Shown here piece after piece: positions 17,449 through 25,904 of a stretch of DNA of 64,000 nucleotides. Source of the stretch: CAVTWS01 sp963738445 (GTDB lineage: Bacteria; Actinomycetota; Acidimicrobiia; Acidimicrobiales; SHLQ01). Made by a program: the position numbers and the translations under genes. The stretch is taken from positions 151,006 to 215,005 of the forward strand of contig CAVTWS010000008.1 in NCBI GenBank assembly GCA_963738445.1. The letters are read 5' to 3'. Position 1 is the stretch's first letter. Every line of letters begins with the position of its first letter. The notes under the pieces are model-generated. The model ran no database searches. It was not told where the DNA came from and was given only the letters and a program-made list of their open reading frames with translations.

Positions 17449-18108
17449 ATGGACAACACCGCACTTCTGGGCGCCACCGAGCTGTTCGCGGGCCTCGACC
17501 CCGACCAGCTGGTCGCGCTGGCGAGCCACGGTTCCACCCGTCGGCTCCGCCGCAACGAGGTCCTCTACGGCGAGGGTGCCAAGGCCGACGGGCTGCACAT
17601 CGTCGGTCGCGGACGCATCGCCATCGCCAACAAATCCTTCGACGGGAGGGAGTCCGTGGTCGCCCTCATGGAGGAGGGCGACCTGTTCGGCGAGATGGGC
17701 CTGTTCAGCGACGACGGCCGCTCGGCCGAGGCCCGGGCGCTCGAACCGTCCGAGGTGCTCGAGCTCCCCTACGAGCCCGTCCGTCAGCTCTACGACGAGC
17801 GACCCGAGATGCTCTGGGCCGTGGTGTCCATGCTGGTCCGACGCCTGCGCAACATGGACGAAGCCCTCGCCGACTCCGTGTTCCTCGACGTCACCGGTCG
17901 TACCGCCAAGCGCCTGCTCGAGCTGGCCGGCGACAACGACGAGTTCACGCTGCCCATCACCCAGGAGGAGCTCGCCGGCCTGGTCGGTGCCTCACGCGAA
18001 CGGGTCAACAAGGCCATCGCTTCGTTCGTCCGCTTGGGCTGGATGGAGCAGCACGAACGCCGCTACGTCATCCGGGACCGCCGGCAGCTGCAGATCCGGT
18101 CACGCTGA
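17449..18108 (+). CDS. Crp/Fnr-family transcriptional regulator
   Basis: A 219-residue regulator with an N-terminal cyclic-nucleotide-binding beta roll (VLYGEGAKADGLHIVGRGRI, GDLFGEMGLFSDDGRSAEARA) and a C-terminal winged helix-turn-helix (ITQEELAGLVGASRERVNKAIASFVRLGW). GEMGLF and RSAEARA resemble the cAMP-binding FGE..R..A pattern but the phosphate-binding Arg-Ser pair is shifted, so ligand is uncertain. ATG 17449 is nine bases after a TAGGAT -10 box; ATG 17437 is an alternative. The 3' end overlaps the convergent membrane gene by 41 bases. Confidence 0.9.
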   Translation: MDNTALLGATELFAGLDPDQLVALASHGSTRRLRRNEVLYGEGAKADGLHIVGRGRIAIANKSFDGRESVVALMEEGDLFGEMGLFSDDGRSAEARALEPSEVLELPYEPVRQLYDERPEMLWAVVSMLVRRLRNMDEALADSVFLDVTGRTAKRLLELAGDNDEFTLPITQEELAGLVGASRERVNKAIASFVRLGWMEQHERRYVIRDRRQLQIRSR

Positions 18109-18679
18109 CCGTTCGTCGCGACGCGCTGGCGGCATCGAGAGCCGCCTTTCGTTTGGCCATGATGAGCAGGATCGTCAAGAACGCGACCACGTTCACCGAC
18201 GCCACCACGGACATCCGGTACCAGACGTTCTCGTGGTCGGTGCCGGCCAGGAGCCCGTGGTACGTGCCGAACACGAACAGCAGGAAGCTGGATCGGTGCA
18301 CGGTCAGCCACAGTCGTCTCGGCAGCCGCTTCATGGCCAGCGAGGTGAGCTCGACGGCGATGAGCAGGTAGAACGCGACAATCCCCCAGGCAACCGCGCC
18401 GGCCTTCCACGTGCTCGCCATCGGGACGAACAGCTCGGACCAGCCGAAGTACACGTAGTTGTCCGCCACCAGTCCGACGAGGTGCACGCCGGTGAAGATC
18501 ACCGCGAAGCCGCCGAGGAACCGGTGCAGGTCGAGGAGCCGAGCCGGCACGGACGCCTTGGCCACCGCCTTCGTGCTGATGAAGAGGCCCCAGCACACGG
18601 ACAGGGTCACGAGCACCCACGCGACGATCCCAGCGGACCGCGACACGTACCACCACACCTGGGGATTGACATCGTTCAT
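18068..18679 (-). CDS. Ferric reductase-like transmembrane (cytochrome b) protein
   Basis: A 203-residue membrane protein with about five to six hydrophobic helices and no flavin or NAD domain. Four helix histidines, His52, His66, His128 and His141, are placed as in two-heme ferric-reductase/MsrQ-type proteins, with LHRFLGGFAVIFTGVH and LTVHRSSFLLFVFGTYHG around them. It is likely a transmembrane electron carrier; its partner is not evident. It is the third gene after two Pro/Ala/Thr-rich membrane proteins, with a 23-base gap. The 3' end runs 41 bases into the convergent regulator gene. Confidence 0.85.
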   Translation of the reverse strand: MNDVNPQVWWYVSRSAGIVAWVLVTLSVCWGLFISTKAVAKASVPARLLDLHRFLGGFAVIFTGVHLVGLVADNYVYFGWSELFVPMASTWKAGAVAWGIVAFYLLIAVELTSLAMKRLPRRLWLTVHRSSFLLFVFGTYHGLLAGTDHENVWYRMSVVASVNVVAFLTILLIMAKRKAALDAASASRRTVSVTGSAAAGGPG

Positions 18680-18702
18680 GAGGAAGCTGCTCGCAGATCG
18701 GC

Positions 18703-19449
18703 TCAGCCGCCGGACTGGGCGGTCGTCGGCGGGGGTGGGACGGTGGTCGGCGGGAGCGGTGGAGTCGTTGCAGGAGGCTCGGTGGCCGGCGGTGCGGAAA
18801 CGGGCGGCGCAGTAGCCGGAGGCGCAGTGGCCGGAGGCGCGGTCGCCGGTGGGGCCGCCGCAGGCGTCGCGGCCTCGGCCGGCGTCGGGGCGGCAGGGCT
18901 GGGGGCGGCCGGGGCGGGAGCTGCGGGGCTGGCCGGGGCAGGGGCGGATGTCGCCGCCGGTGCCGCCGGGGTCGCCGCCGGGGCCGCTCCGGCCGGCGTG
19001 GCGGTCGGGCTGGGCGCAGCACCGGGGGTGGTGGGCGCGGGCGCCAGGAAGCCGAGGGCTCCCGGGACCAGGGTCGTCGTGGTCACCGGCAACCCCGTCA
19101 GCGGATCGAGACCTGCCACCGTCGTGGTGGTCACCTCCAAGACGGTGGGGACCGGTGCGGCTCCGTCCACCGGAGGGGTCGACGAGTCGACCGGCACCGT
19201 TCCCCCGGTGCTGTCCGTGCTGACGGATGCTTCCGAGATGGTCAGCGGGCCCATCACGGGGACGAGTCCGGCGAAGCCGGCCAGGGCGGACATCCCGACG
19301 AACCGCCGGCTCGACGCGGCGGGATGAGGGGCGCGCTTCCGCGACCCGCGGCTGGATGGCGCTCCTGCGGGCTTCTCGGCCAGCGCCGAGCCGGCTGCGC
19401 GCCGGGCCTGCAACCGGGCCACTCGCTCTTCTGGGGTCAGGTCGGCCAT
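18703..19449 (-). CDS. Single-pass membrane protein with Pro/Ala/Thr-rich exterior
   Basis: A 248-residue protein: a basic cytoplasmic N terminus (LTPEERVARLQARRAAGSAL), one membrane segment at about 50-70 (FVGMSALAGFAGLVPVMG), then nearly 180 residues made of Pro, Ala, Thr and Val, including runs of ATAPP-type repeats near 195-220. GAGGAG precedes ATG 19449, which lies one base after the previous gene's stop. No domain is recognisable; the exterior looks like a wall-spanning stalk. It probably works with the redox membrane protein downstream, by operon position only. Confidence 0.7.
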   Translation of the reverse strand: MADLTPEERVARLQARRAAGSALAEKPAGAPSSRGSRKRAPHPAASSRRFVGMSALAGFAGLVPVMGPLTISEASVSTDSTGGTVPVDSSTPPVDGAAPVPTVLEVTTTTVAGLDPLTGLPVTTTTLVPGALGFLAPAPTTPGAAPSPTATPAGAAPAATPAAPAATSAPAPASPAAPAPAAPSPAAPTPAEAATPAAAPPATAPPATAPPATAPPVSAPPATEPPATTPPLPPTTVPPPPTTAQSGG

Positions 19450-19450
19450 G

Positions 19451-20254
19451 TCAGTTCTCCTCGTGAACGATCAGGTGTGAACCGTCTCGGGCCAGCACCC
19501 ACTCGGCTTCCCCCTCGGCGCCGTCGGTGTGGCGGAAGTCGAGGTGGATCTCGTCGGGGCCGTTGGCCGAGACGAAGTACCGCCACCCGGAGGCCACCGT
19601 GACCGAGCTGACCGATATGGCCGAGCCGTTGGTCTCGGAGATGCGGATCTCCGTCGCGATCCCGGAGAAGGTGTAGGTCAGGATCCGGGTCGACGGGGCA
19701 GCGGTGGTCGGGGGCGCGGTCGCCGGAGGCGCCATCGCGGGCGGCGCGGTCACCGGGGGTGCGTCAATGGGGGCCGCAGGGGCCGTCGGCGGGGCCGTGG
19801 GGGCGGGCGCCGGCACGGGCGGCGTCGTCACCGACGTGGGCGCCGTAGCGGTCGGTCCCATTGGCGAGGGAGGAAGCGTCGCCGGGGTGGACGGGGCCGC
19901 CGAGTTGGTCGGCGCCGCCGGCGGATTGGTCGGCGCGGGGGCGCTGACGATCAGGCGGGGTGCCACCGCGGTCGGCGGGGTCTGGGCTACCGGAGGAGTG
20001 GGGGTGGGCTCGACAGGTAGCGGCACCGTGGTCTCGGCGGGCACCTCGCCCGGTTTCGCCCGTGAGGTCGGAGCGCCGAGGGCGGTCGTGGCGGTGTCGA
20101 CGGTCGCCACAGCTTGCGCCGAGTCAGGAGCGTCGGTCACCAGCGCCATCGAGCTGAGCCCGATGGCGCTCAGGGCGGTCAGCCCGAGCAGGGGGAGGGT
20201 CCAGTTGCGCAGGAGCCACTGGCCGGTCGTGCCCGCCATCGATGCGTTCGCCAT
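19451..20254 (-). CDS. Membrane-anchored protein with Pro/Thr-rich stalk and small C-terminal beta domain
   Basis: A 267-residue protein with a membrane segment at about 20-40 (LPLLGLTALSAIGLSSMAL), a 130-residue Pro/Ala/Thr stalk, and a compact C-terminal domain from about residue 187 (LTYTFSGIATEIRISETNGS... to the end) rich in alternating hydrophobic residues. I do not recognise the end domain. The start is uncertain: ATG 20254 has no clear ribosome site, and GTG 20269 with GGGGAG just upstream is possible. It heads a three-gene unit with the stalk protein and the ferric-reductase-like protein. Confidence 0.65.
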   Translation of the reverse strand: MANASMAGTTGQWLLRNWTLPLLGLTALSAIGLSSMALVTDAPDSAQAVATVDTATTALGAPTSRAKPGEVPAETTVPLPVEPTPTPPVAQTPPTAVAPRLIVSAPAPTNPPAAPTNSAAPSTPATLPPSPMGPTATAPTSVTTPPVPAPAPTAPPTAPAAPIDAPPVTAPPAMAPPATAPPTTAAPSTRILTYTFSGIATEIRISETNGSAISVSSVTVASGWRYFVSANGPDEIHLDFRHTDGAEGEAEWVLARDGSHLIVHEEN

Positions 20255-20393
20255 ACCCGGTAACGGCACCGCTCCCCGAAAAGGTTGGGCCGTAGGAAGA
20301 AAACTGTTCTGATGACTGTCGAGGTTTCCGCCGTCAGCCTGAGGGATCGGCGGGTGGCTCGTCGCCGAGCGCGGGGTGGAGGCGCGCGCCGGC

Positions 20394-21812
20394 TCACGAC
20401 TCGGCTCCGATGTCCAGCAGTAGCGAGACGGTCGCCGTCGGGAGCACCACCCACTCCTCCGAGCGCGGGCGGCGACCTTCGACCTGGACGGCCCGGGAGG
20501 AGTCATCGCGGGTGTCGACCACGATCGGTAGCCCGCCTTCGACGTACACGAGCCACCGGCCGTCGGGCGACCACGTCGCCGAAGGTACGCCATCGAACTC
20601 ACTGGAGAAGAGCTCCACCTCGGTTCCGTCCTCGGTGTCGACCAACGAGAGAGTGCCCGTCGACCAGTCGTAGACGAGCGCGTGGCGGCCGTCGGGAGAG
20701 GCGCTCGCCGATTGCCGGAAGAACCCCGAGCTCGCCATCGAGGTAGGACGGCTGAGACCGGTCGTCGGGTCGAGCAGGAGCGTCGTGCAGGTCAAGGTGT
20801 CGTCGCACTCCTCCACGATCAAGGGTCCCGGCGCGCTGGCGAACACCTCATCGAAGGGCGGCGGTGACGCCCAGCCGGTCGACAGCCGGCGCGCCGGGCC
20901 GTCGATCGGGAGCTCGTACACCCCACCCACGCCCAACACCACGATGCCTCCCTCGGTGGCGCTGACCGGGTACACGCTCTGCGGGACGTCGATGGTGGCC
21001 TCGACGGTGCCGGTATCGAGGTCGACGAGGCGAGCCGCAGCCGTCGAGCCCAGATCGCCGGGTACCGGCAGCTCCCAGATCACCGGGAGGTCCATCCGGA
21101 CGACCAACACCCACGGCTCCCTACCGTCCTCGTCGTCGGCCAACTCCACGACCCCGGCCGGACCCACGGCGACGATTCGGCTGCCCGAGTTCGACGTCCC
21201 CACCCGAAGCAGGAGCCGATCGGCCACCGCGGCGAGAGCCTGCACCGACGCCGCTCCCGCACCGCCCACGTCGACGCGGTCGGACCGGATGGTCACCGAC
21301 CCCGAGTCCAGGTCGACGATCGCCAGCTCGCCGATGCTGTGCCCGACCAGGGACAGGCCGGTCGGTTCTCCCAGAACCGGGATCGGAAGCGGCGAGCCGG
21401 TGCCGTCGAGCAGGCGCGGCACCTCGGTGGTGGTGGTGCCGGTGCCGGTGCCGGTGGCCGTCCCGTCGACCCCGTCGACCGCGGCTCGGGTGGTGCTCGA
21501 CTCGGCGACCGCGGTGGTCGGAACCGTCGAATCGGCAACGGGCTCGGCATCGCCGTCGCTTCTGCCCGACATCACGACGGCCACGACAATGGCGCCGAGG
21601 ATGGCCGTGGCCACAGCGATCCGTCGCCACCACCGCCGGGCGGGCGGGCGATCTTTCGACCCGGTGGTCGATGACACCTCCCAGCCCTGGGAGCTCTCCA
21701 CGCCTTCGACGTCGACCAGCGACACCGAGGCTGCGACCACCGACGCTCCACAGGCTCCGCAGAACCGCGCTGCGCTGTCGAGAGGCGCTCCGCAGCGCCG
21801 GCATCCAGCCAC
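20394..21812 (-). CDS. Zinc-ribbon, single-TM protein with extracytoplasmic beta-propeller-like domain
   Basis: A 472-residue protein of mixed topology. Residues 1-25 are a zinc ribbon with two CxxC pairs (CRRCGAPL and FCGACGAS). A membrane segment follows at about 65-83 (IAVATAILGAIVVAVVMSG), a Thr-rich linker, then about 330 residues of repeating beta strands with propeller-like blades, e.g. ASASPDGRHALVYDW and ATWSPDGRWLVYVEGG, as in TolB/WD40-type PD40 repeats. GTG 21812 lies six bases after TACTGT, a likely leaderless start. It follows disA by 39 bases. The role is unknown; a surface sensor or scaffold is a guess. Confidence 0.75.
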   Translation of the reverse strand: MAGCRRCGAPLDSAARFCGACGASVVAASVSLVDVEGVESSQGWEVSSTTGSKDRPPARRWWRRIAVATAILGAIVVAVVMSGRSDGDAEPVADSTVPTTAVAESSTTRAAVDGVDGTATGTGTGTTTTEVPRLLDGTGSPLPIPVLGEPTGLSLVGHSIGELAIVDLDSGSVTIRSDRVDVGGAGAASVQALAAVADRLLLRVGTSNSGSRIVAVGPAGVVELADDEDGREPWVLVVRMDLPVIWELPVPGDLGSTAAARLVDLDTGTVEATIDVPQSVYPVSATEGGIVVLGVGGVYELPIDGPARRLSTGWASPPPFDEVFASAPGPLIVEECDDTLTCTTLLLDPTTGLSRPTSMASSGFFRQSASASPDGRHALVYDWSTGTLSLVDTEDGTEVELFSSEFDGVPSATWSPDGRWLVYVEGGLPIVVDTRDDSSRAVQVEGRRPRSEEWVVLPTATVSLLLDIGAES

Positions 21813-21818
21813 GGCGCG

Positions 21819-21824
21819 ACAGTA
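21819..21824 (-). promoter_or_regulatory. -10 element TACTGT for a leaderless transcript of the zinc-ribbon/propeller gene
   Basis: TACTGT ends six bases before GTG 21812, in the 39-base gap after disA, so this gene may be transcribed independently of disA. Confidence 0.5.
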
Positions 21825-21851
21825 CGTCAGAACGGGAGCGGGCGGGCCCCG

Positions 21852-22926
21852 CTAGCGATAGGTGCCGAGGATGCTCGTCTCGGTGATCCGAGCGAGTGCT
21901 TCTTTCACCGAACGGGCCCGCGTGTACCCGACACCTTCCACCTCTTCGAGCTCGTCGATGGTGGCCCGGATGATGCGAGGCAGGTCGTTGAAGTGCCCGA
22001 CGATCCGCTCGACGATGATGTTGGGCAAGCGCGGCACCCGGGACAGGAGACGGAACCCGCGCGGCGTGACGCTGGCATCCAGGTCGATCGAGCGGCCCGG
22101 AAGGTGCAACACCCCCGACAGCTCGGACAGCTCCAGCAGATCGCTCTCGGCCAGCGCATCGAGGGCGGCGAGCGACTCCTCGACGTGCCACGAACGCGTC
22201 CTCGTGGAAGTAGTCGCGGATGAGCAGCTCGCGTTCGTCCTCGACGCCGAGCATCAGCTCGTCGAGTTGGAGCTGGACCAGGCGACCATCCGTGCCGAGC
22301 TCGACGATGTCGAGCTCGATCTCGGCGGCGATGCGGCTGACCAGCTCCAGCCGCTGTAACACCACCAACATGTCGCGCAGCGAGGCGAGATCCTCCACCT
22401 CGAGGCCGAGCAGGTTGGCCATGACGGTGTCGAGGCGCTGGCGATACCGCTCCAACGTCTGGAGCGCCTGGTTCGACCGGACGATCAGCCGGGCCGGATC
22501 CTCCACCGTCTGCGCTTCCTGACCGCGGTAGATGGTGATGACACTGCGTTCCTCGGACACCGAGACCACCGGCACCCGCAGGCTCTTACCCACCCGTTCG
22601 GCGGTGCGGTGGCGGGTGCCCGTCTCGTTGGTCTCAACGCCGGGGTCCGGCACCAGGTGCACGTTGGCCCGGTGGATGCGACTGGCATCGCGGTTCAAGA
22701 TGATCGCGCCATCCATCTTGGCCAGCTCGGCCAGCCGCTGAGGCGTGAAGGGAGCGTCGAGCTCGAACCCGCCCGAGCAGATGCGCCGCACCAGGGGGGT
22801 GTCGTCGACGACGACGAGGGCGCCCATCTTGGACTGGATGATGCGGTCGAGCCCATCGCGCAGGTCGGTTCCAGGCGCGCTGGCCCGCAAAGCATCGAGC
22901 ATCTCGGGCGAAGGTCGCTTACGCAC
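21852..22926 (-). CDS. disA: DNA integrity scanning diadenylate cyclase DisA (single-base frameshift)
   Basis: Makes cyclic di-AMP from two ATP while scanning DNA for branched structures. The N-terminal DAC domain shows MGALVVVDD, AKMDGAIILNRDASRIHRANV with the DGA motif, and GTRHRTAERVGK with the RHR motif. The linker and C-terminal helix-hairpin-helix (VPRLPNIIVERIVGHF, VEGVGYTRARSVKE) are in the next frame. Removing one base at about 22191-22197 joins DYFHEDA to SWHVEESLAALDAL and gives the standard 357-residue length, so an erroneous extra base is likely. GTG 22926 is six bases after TAGACT. Directly downstream of radA, a known actinobacterial pairing in which RadA can modulate DisA. Confidence 0.9.
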
Positions 22927-22932
22927 GCGGCG

Positions 22933-22938
22933 AGTCTA
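22933..22938 (-). promoter_or_regulatory. -10 element TAGACT for a leaderless disA transcript
   Basis: TAGACT ends six bases before the disA GTG start, within the short radA-disA gap. Confidence 0.55.
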
Positions 22939-22968
22939 GTAACTCCACCCCACCCGACCGAGCCACGG

Positions 22969-24336
22969 TCACGCGGCGCGGCGGGAACGGGCCGGTCCCA
23001 TGCCGATGAGCGCCACGGCGTCAGCGAGGGTGGCCGCCCGATGGAGCGTCAGACCCACGGGCAGATCGGGAGTGCCCGCAGGGACGACGGCACCGCGGAA
23101 CCCGAGCCGGGAGGCTTCGGCCAGACGCCGATCCATACGCCCGACCTGGCGGAGCTCCCCGGACAGCCCGAGCTCACCGACGGCGACCAGATCGTGGGGC
23201 AGGGTGATCTCGCCGACCGAAGACACCACGGCGAGGGCGAGGGGGAGATCCAGCCCGGGCTCGCGCACCTTCACCCCGCCGGTGGCCGCAGCGTAGACAT
23301 CGGCACCCGAAAGCGGAAGGCCCAGCCGCTGCTCGATTACGGCGAGGACGAGCGCCAAACGGCTGCCATCGAGCCCCGGCGAGATGCGTGGACCGGGCAC
23401 TCCTTCTCGCCGGCCCCGGCTCACCAGCGCCTGCACCTCGACGAGCAGAGGGCGCGAACCTTCGATCGTGGCCGCGACGACGGAACCAGACACCCCGCCC
23501 GGACGGTCGGCCAGGAAGGTGGTGGAGGCATCGGGCAACTCCACCAATCCGTGCTCGCCCATCTCGAACAGGCCGAGCTCGCCCGTGGTGCCGAACCGGT
23601 GCTTGACGGCTCGCAACATGCGCAGCCCCTGGTGGCGGTCGCCCGAGAACTCGAGCACGGTGTCGACGACGTGTTCGAGGACTCGGGGCCCGGCGAGAGC
23701 ACCGTCCTTCGTGACATGGCCGACCAGCACCACGGCGACGCCCGTCTCCTTGGCCAGGCGCACGAGCCGCGCCGACACGTGCCGTACCTGCCCGACCGAA
23801 CCGGGGGGCGACGACAGATCGGGATCGAACATCGTCTGCACCGAGTCGATCACCACCATCTCCGGTCGGAGGGTCTCGATGTGCGCCAGCACCGCCGGCA
23901 GGGATGCCTCGGCGACGAGCGACACCGAGGAGCAGACCAGCCCGAGCCGCACCGCCCGCTGCCGGACCTGCTGCTTGGATTCCTCCCCGGTGGCGTAGAG
24001 CACCGGCCCCGAACCGGGGCGGTGCGCCGCCATCTGCAGCAGCAGGGTCGACTTGCCGATCCCCGGCTCGCCGCCGATCAGGGTGACCGATGCCGGCACC
24101 AGACCCCCACCCGTCACCCGGTCGACCTCGGCCACCCCCGTCGAGCGCGGCGCCCAGATGGCGACCTCGATGGCATCGAGCGCCTCGGGCTGATCGGCCA
24201 GCTGACTGGAGGGCCAACCGGGAGCGACCACCTCCTCCACCAACGTGTTCCAGGCCTGGCAGCCGACGCACCGGCCGGCCCATTTGGGAGCGCTGATACC
24301 GCACTCGAGGCATCGGAAATCGGACTTACGTGACAT
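22969..24336 (-). CDS. radA: DNA repair protein RadA (Sms)
   Basis: RecA-like, DnaB-type ATPase that helps branch migration in recombination, 455 residues. Order: C4 zinc finger (Cys9, 12, 23, 26), Walker A GGEPGIGKST at 88-97, the RadA-specific KNRFG motif present as KHRFG at 245-249, and a C-terminal Lon-like domain (GLDGSRLALVLAVIEQR, YAAATGGVKVREPGLDLPLALAV). The Asn-to-His change in KNRFG deserves note, since that motif is needed for branch migration in characterised RadA. ATG 24336 follows TACGGT by six bases; longer readings lack a ribosome site. Adjacent to disA. Confidence 0.95.
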   Translation of the reverse strand: MSRKSDFRCLECGISAPKWAGRCVGCQAWNTLVEEVVAPGWPSSQLADQPEALDAIEVAIWAPRSTGVAEVDRVTGGGLVPASVTLIGGEPGIGKSTLLLQMAAHRPGSGPVLYATGEESKQQVRQRAVRLGLVCSSVSLVAEASLPAVLAHIETLRPEMVVIDSVQTMFDPDLSSPPGSVGQVRHVSARLVRLAKETGVAVVLVGHVTKDGALAGPRVLEHVVDTVLEFSGDRHQGLRMLRAVKHRFGTTGELGLFEMGEHGLVELPDASTTFLADRPGGVSGSVVAATIEGSRPLLVEVQALVSRGRREGVPGPRISPGLDGSRLALVLAVIEQRLGLPLSGADVYAAATGGVKVREPGLDLPLALAVVSSVGEITLPHDLVAVGELGLSGELRQVGRMDRRLAEASRLGFRGAVVPAGTPDLPVGLTLHRAATLADAVALIGMGPARSRRAA

Positions 24337-24342
24337 GCCCCG

Positions 24343-24348
24343 ACCGTA
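24343..24348 (-). promoter_or_regulatory. -10 element TACGGT for a leaderless radA transcript
   Basis: TACGGT ends six bases before ATG 24336. It lies in the 56-base gap after the LppM/HAD gene. Confidence 0.45.
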
Positions 24349-24392
24349 CGCCGGGCCTGTGACACTCGAGATGGAGGCCGGGCCCGCGGCCG

Positions 24393-25850
24393 TCAGAGAC
24401 CGTCGAGGTCGATCTCGTCGAAGGACCACACGGGAAGATGACCGTGATCGACGGGCGCATCCGCCGGCGGGCGATACCAGACCGTGACCGCCCCCAGGCT
24501 CGCTGCCACATCGAGGTGCTGGAGCCGGGTGTCCACGACGACCATCGATGAGGCCCCCACCCCGGACCGGCGGCGGACCGCCTCATAGATCGCCGGGTCG
24601 GGGAGCCGGATCCCGGCCTCCCCGCTGACGACCCAGTGATCGACCAGGTCCTCGAGTCCGAAGCGGCGCCGTAGTCGTCGACTCCACACCCCGACATCGT
24701 TGACGACGACGGCCGTGCCCCACCCGCTGTCCGAGGCCCGTTCCAGCAACGAGACCGCGTGGCCGTCGGCCTGGACCCGGCCCAGGTACTCCCGATCGAG
24801 CACGCCCGCTTCGCCCTCGACACCCACGGCCGCCCACAGCTCGGTCGGTGCGAGCCGGCCCAACGTCGCCTCCCGGTAGCGCTCGCTGATCTCGGCCGCC
24901 GGGACCCGGGACCCCTTCTCCCGACAGAACGGACCGAACAACCGACCGACCACGTCGGGCACCGTGAACACCACGCCGTGGCCGCCGAGGACGAGGACAC
25001 GGCTCGATCGGGCTGGAGGTCGAGCGGACCGGTCGGCCCGCACCGCGCCTCGGGCGTCGCCGATCCCGCCCCCGTCTTCGTGAGCGTGGCCCCGGTTCCG
25101 TCGACGCGACAGTGCCCCGAGCACCACGACCACCACCGCCGATGCCGCGGCGGCGAGCGCCAGTCCCGCGAGCAGGGCCGGGCTGCGGTCGTGGTCTCGA
25201 CCTTCGGCCCGCACCGTCACCTCCGACTCGCCGAGCTGGGGCGACCACGACGCCACCCCGTTGTCGACGGTGGCCCCCGACGCCGACAGGTCACCGGGCA
25301 GATCGGCTCGGACCGTCAGGCTGAAGGCCTCGTTCGCCGGACCTCCGAGCTCGGCCTCGAGTTCGGCGGTCGACCATCCGACCGGAGACCCGAGCGCGGT
25401 CGCCAAGGCGTCGTCGCCGAAGGATTCGATGCCGCCCGAAAGATCGATCGTACCCTCGATGCGGTAGGTGGTCTGCCCGAAGGAACGATCGCGGCGGTAG
25501 ACGAAGTCGCGGAGCACGCCGGTGTCTCCACCGAGCTCGGCCATGACTGCGGCGAACTCCTGCGGGTTGGCGAAGGGCTTCGAAGCGCTGACGGTGGTGC
25601 CGCCCACGACCGCAGTCGGCCCCATCACAGTCCACCCGGCCTGCCGGACGTCGTCGAGCTCCAGGGCGGTCGCCGGATCACCGAGACGGGTGATCACCTC
25701 GTCGTCGAGCGTCACCGCGAGCGTCACCGTGCCCGAACCGGAGTCGTCGACGACGACGTTGACCACGGCATCGGTGCGACACGACGCGAGGAGGACCGCG
25801 ACGCCCGACATCACGAGCAGCAGTCGCCAGGCTCGAACCGGTCGCCACAT
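24393..25850 (-). CDS. LppM-like lipoprotein domain fused through a TM helix to a degenerate HAD domain
   Basis: A 485-residue two-sided membrane protein. Residues 1-24 are a lipoprotein signal (VAVLLASC, Cys24). Residues 25-215 resemble the LppM/DUF3153 beta domain (VVNVVVDDSGSGTVTLAVTL). A membrane helix lies at 225-247 followed by basic residues. Residues 284-465 follow the haloacid-dehalogenase fold (VVSGEAGIRLPDPAIYEAV, then MVVVDTRLQHLDVAASLGA) but the catalytic positions are lost: motif I reads LVLGGHGVVF, so both Asp are replaced; the motif III Lys is Leu in RLPDP; the motif IV Asp pair is DT. It should therefore bind rather than hydrolyse. It lies between an HD-GYP gene and radA on the same strand. 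Confidence 0.78.
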   Translation of the reverse strand: MWRPVRAWRLLLVMSGVAVLLASCRTDAVVNVVVDDSGSGTVTLAVTLDDEVITRLGDPATALELDDVRQAGWTVMGPTAVVGGTTVSASKPFANPQEFAAVMAELGGDTGVLRDFVYRRDRSFGQTTYRIEGTIDLSGGIESFGDDALATALGSPVGWSTAELEAELGGPANEAFSLTVRADLPGDLSASGATVDNGVASWSPQLGESEVTVRAEGRDHDRSPALLAGLALAAAASAVVVVVLGALSRRRNRGHAHEDGGGIGDARGAVRADRSARPPARSSRVLVLGGHGVVFTVPDVVGRLFGPFCREKGSRVPAAEISERYREATLGRLAPTELWAAVGVEGEAGVLDREYLGRVQADGHAVSLLERASDSGWGTAVVVNDVGVWSRRLRRRFGLEDLVDHWVVSGEAGIRLPDPAIYEAVRRRSGVGASSMVVVDTRLQHLDVAASLGAVTVWYRPPADAPVDHGHLPVWSFDEIDLDGL

Positions 25851-25904
25851 CAGGCGAGGACGCTACCGGGCGGACGCCGCCTCCCGGGGCCACCTCGGAA
25901 GTCC

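Noticed and set aside
18703..20254. Pro/Ala/Thr-rich genes as spurious frames
   Set aside because: Rejected as spurious at first because of composition, but kept: each has a proper N terminus, one TM helix, tight operon spacing and, in one, a structured C-terminal domain.
22609..24333. 574-codon + strand open frame over radA
   Set aside because: Antisense shadow; radA on the other strand has all motifs.
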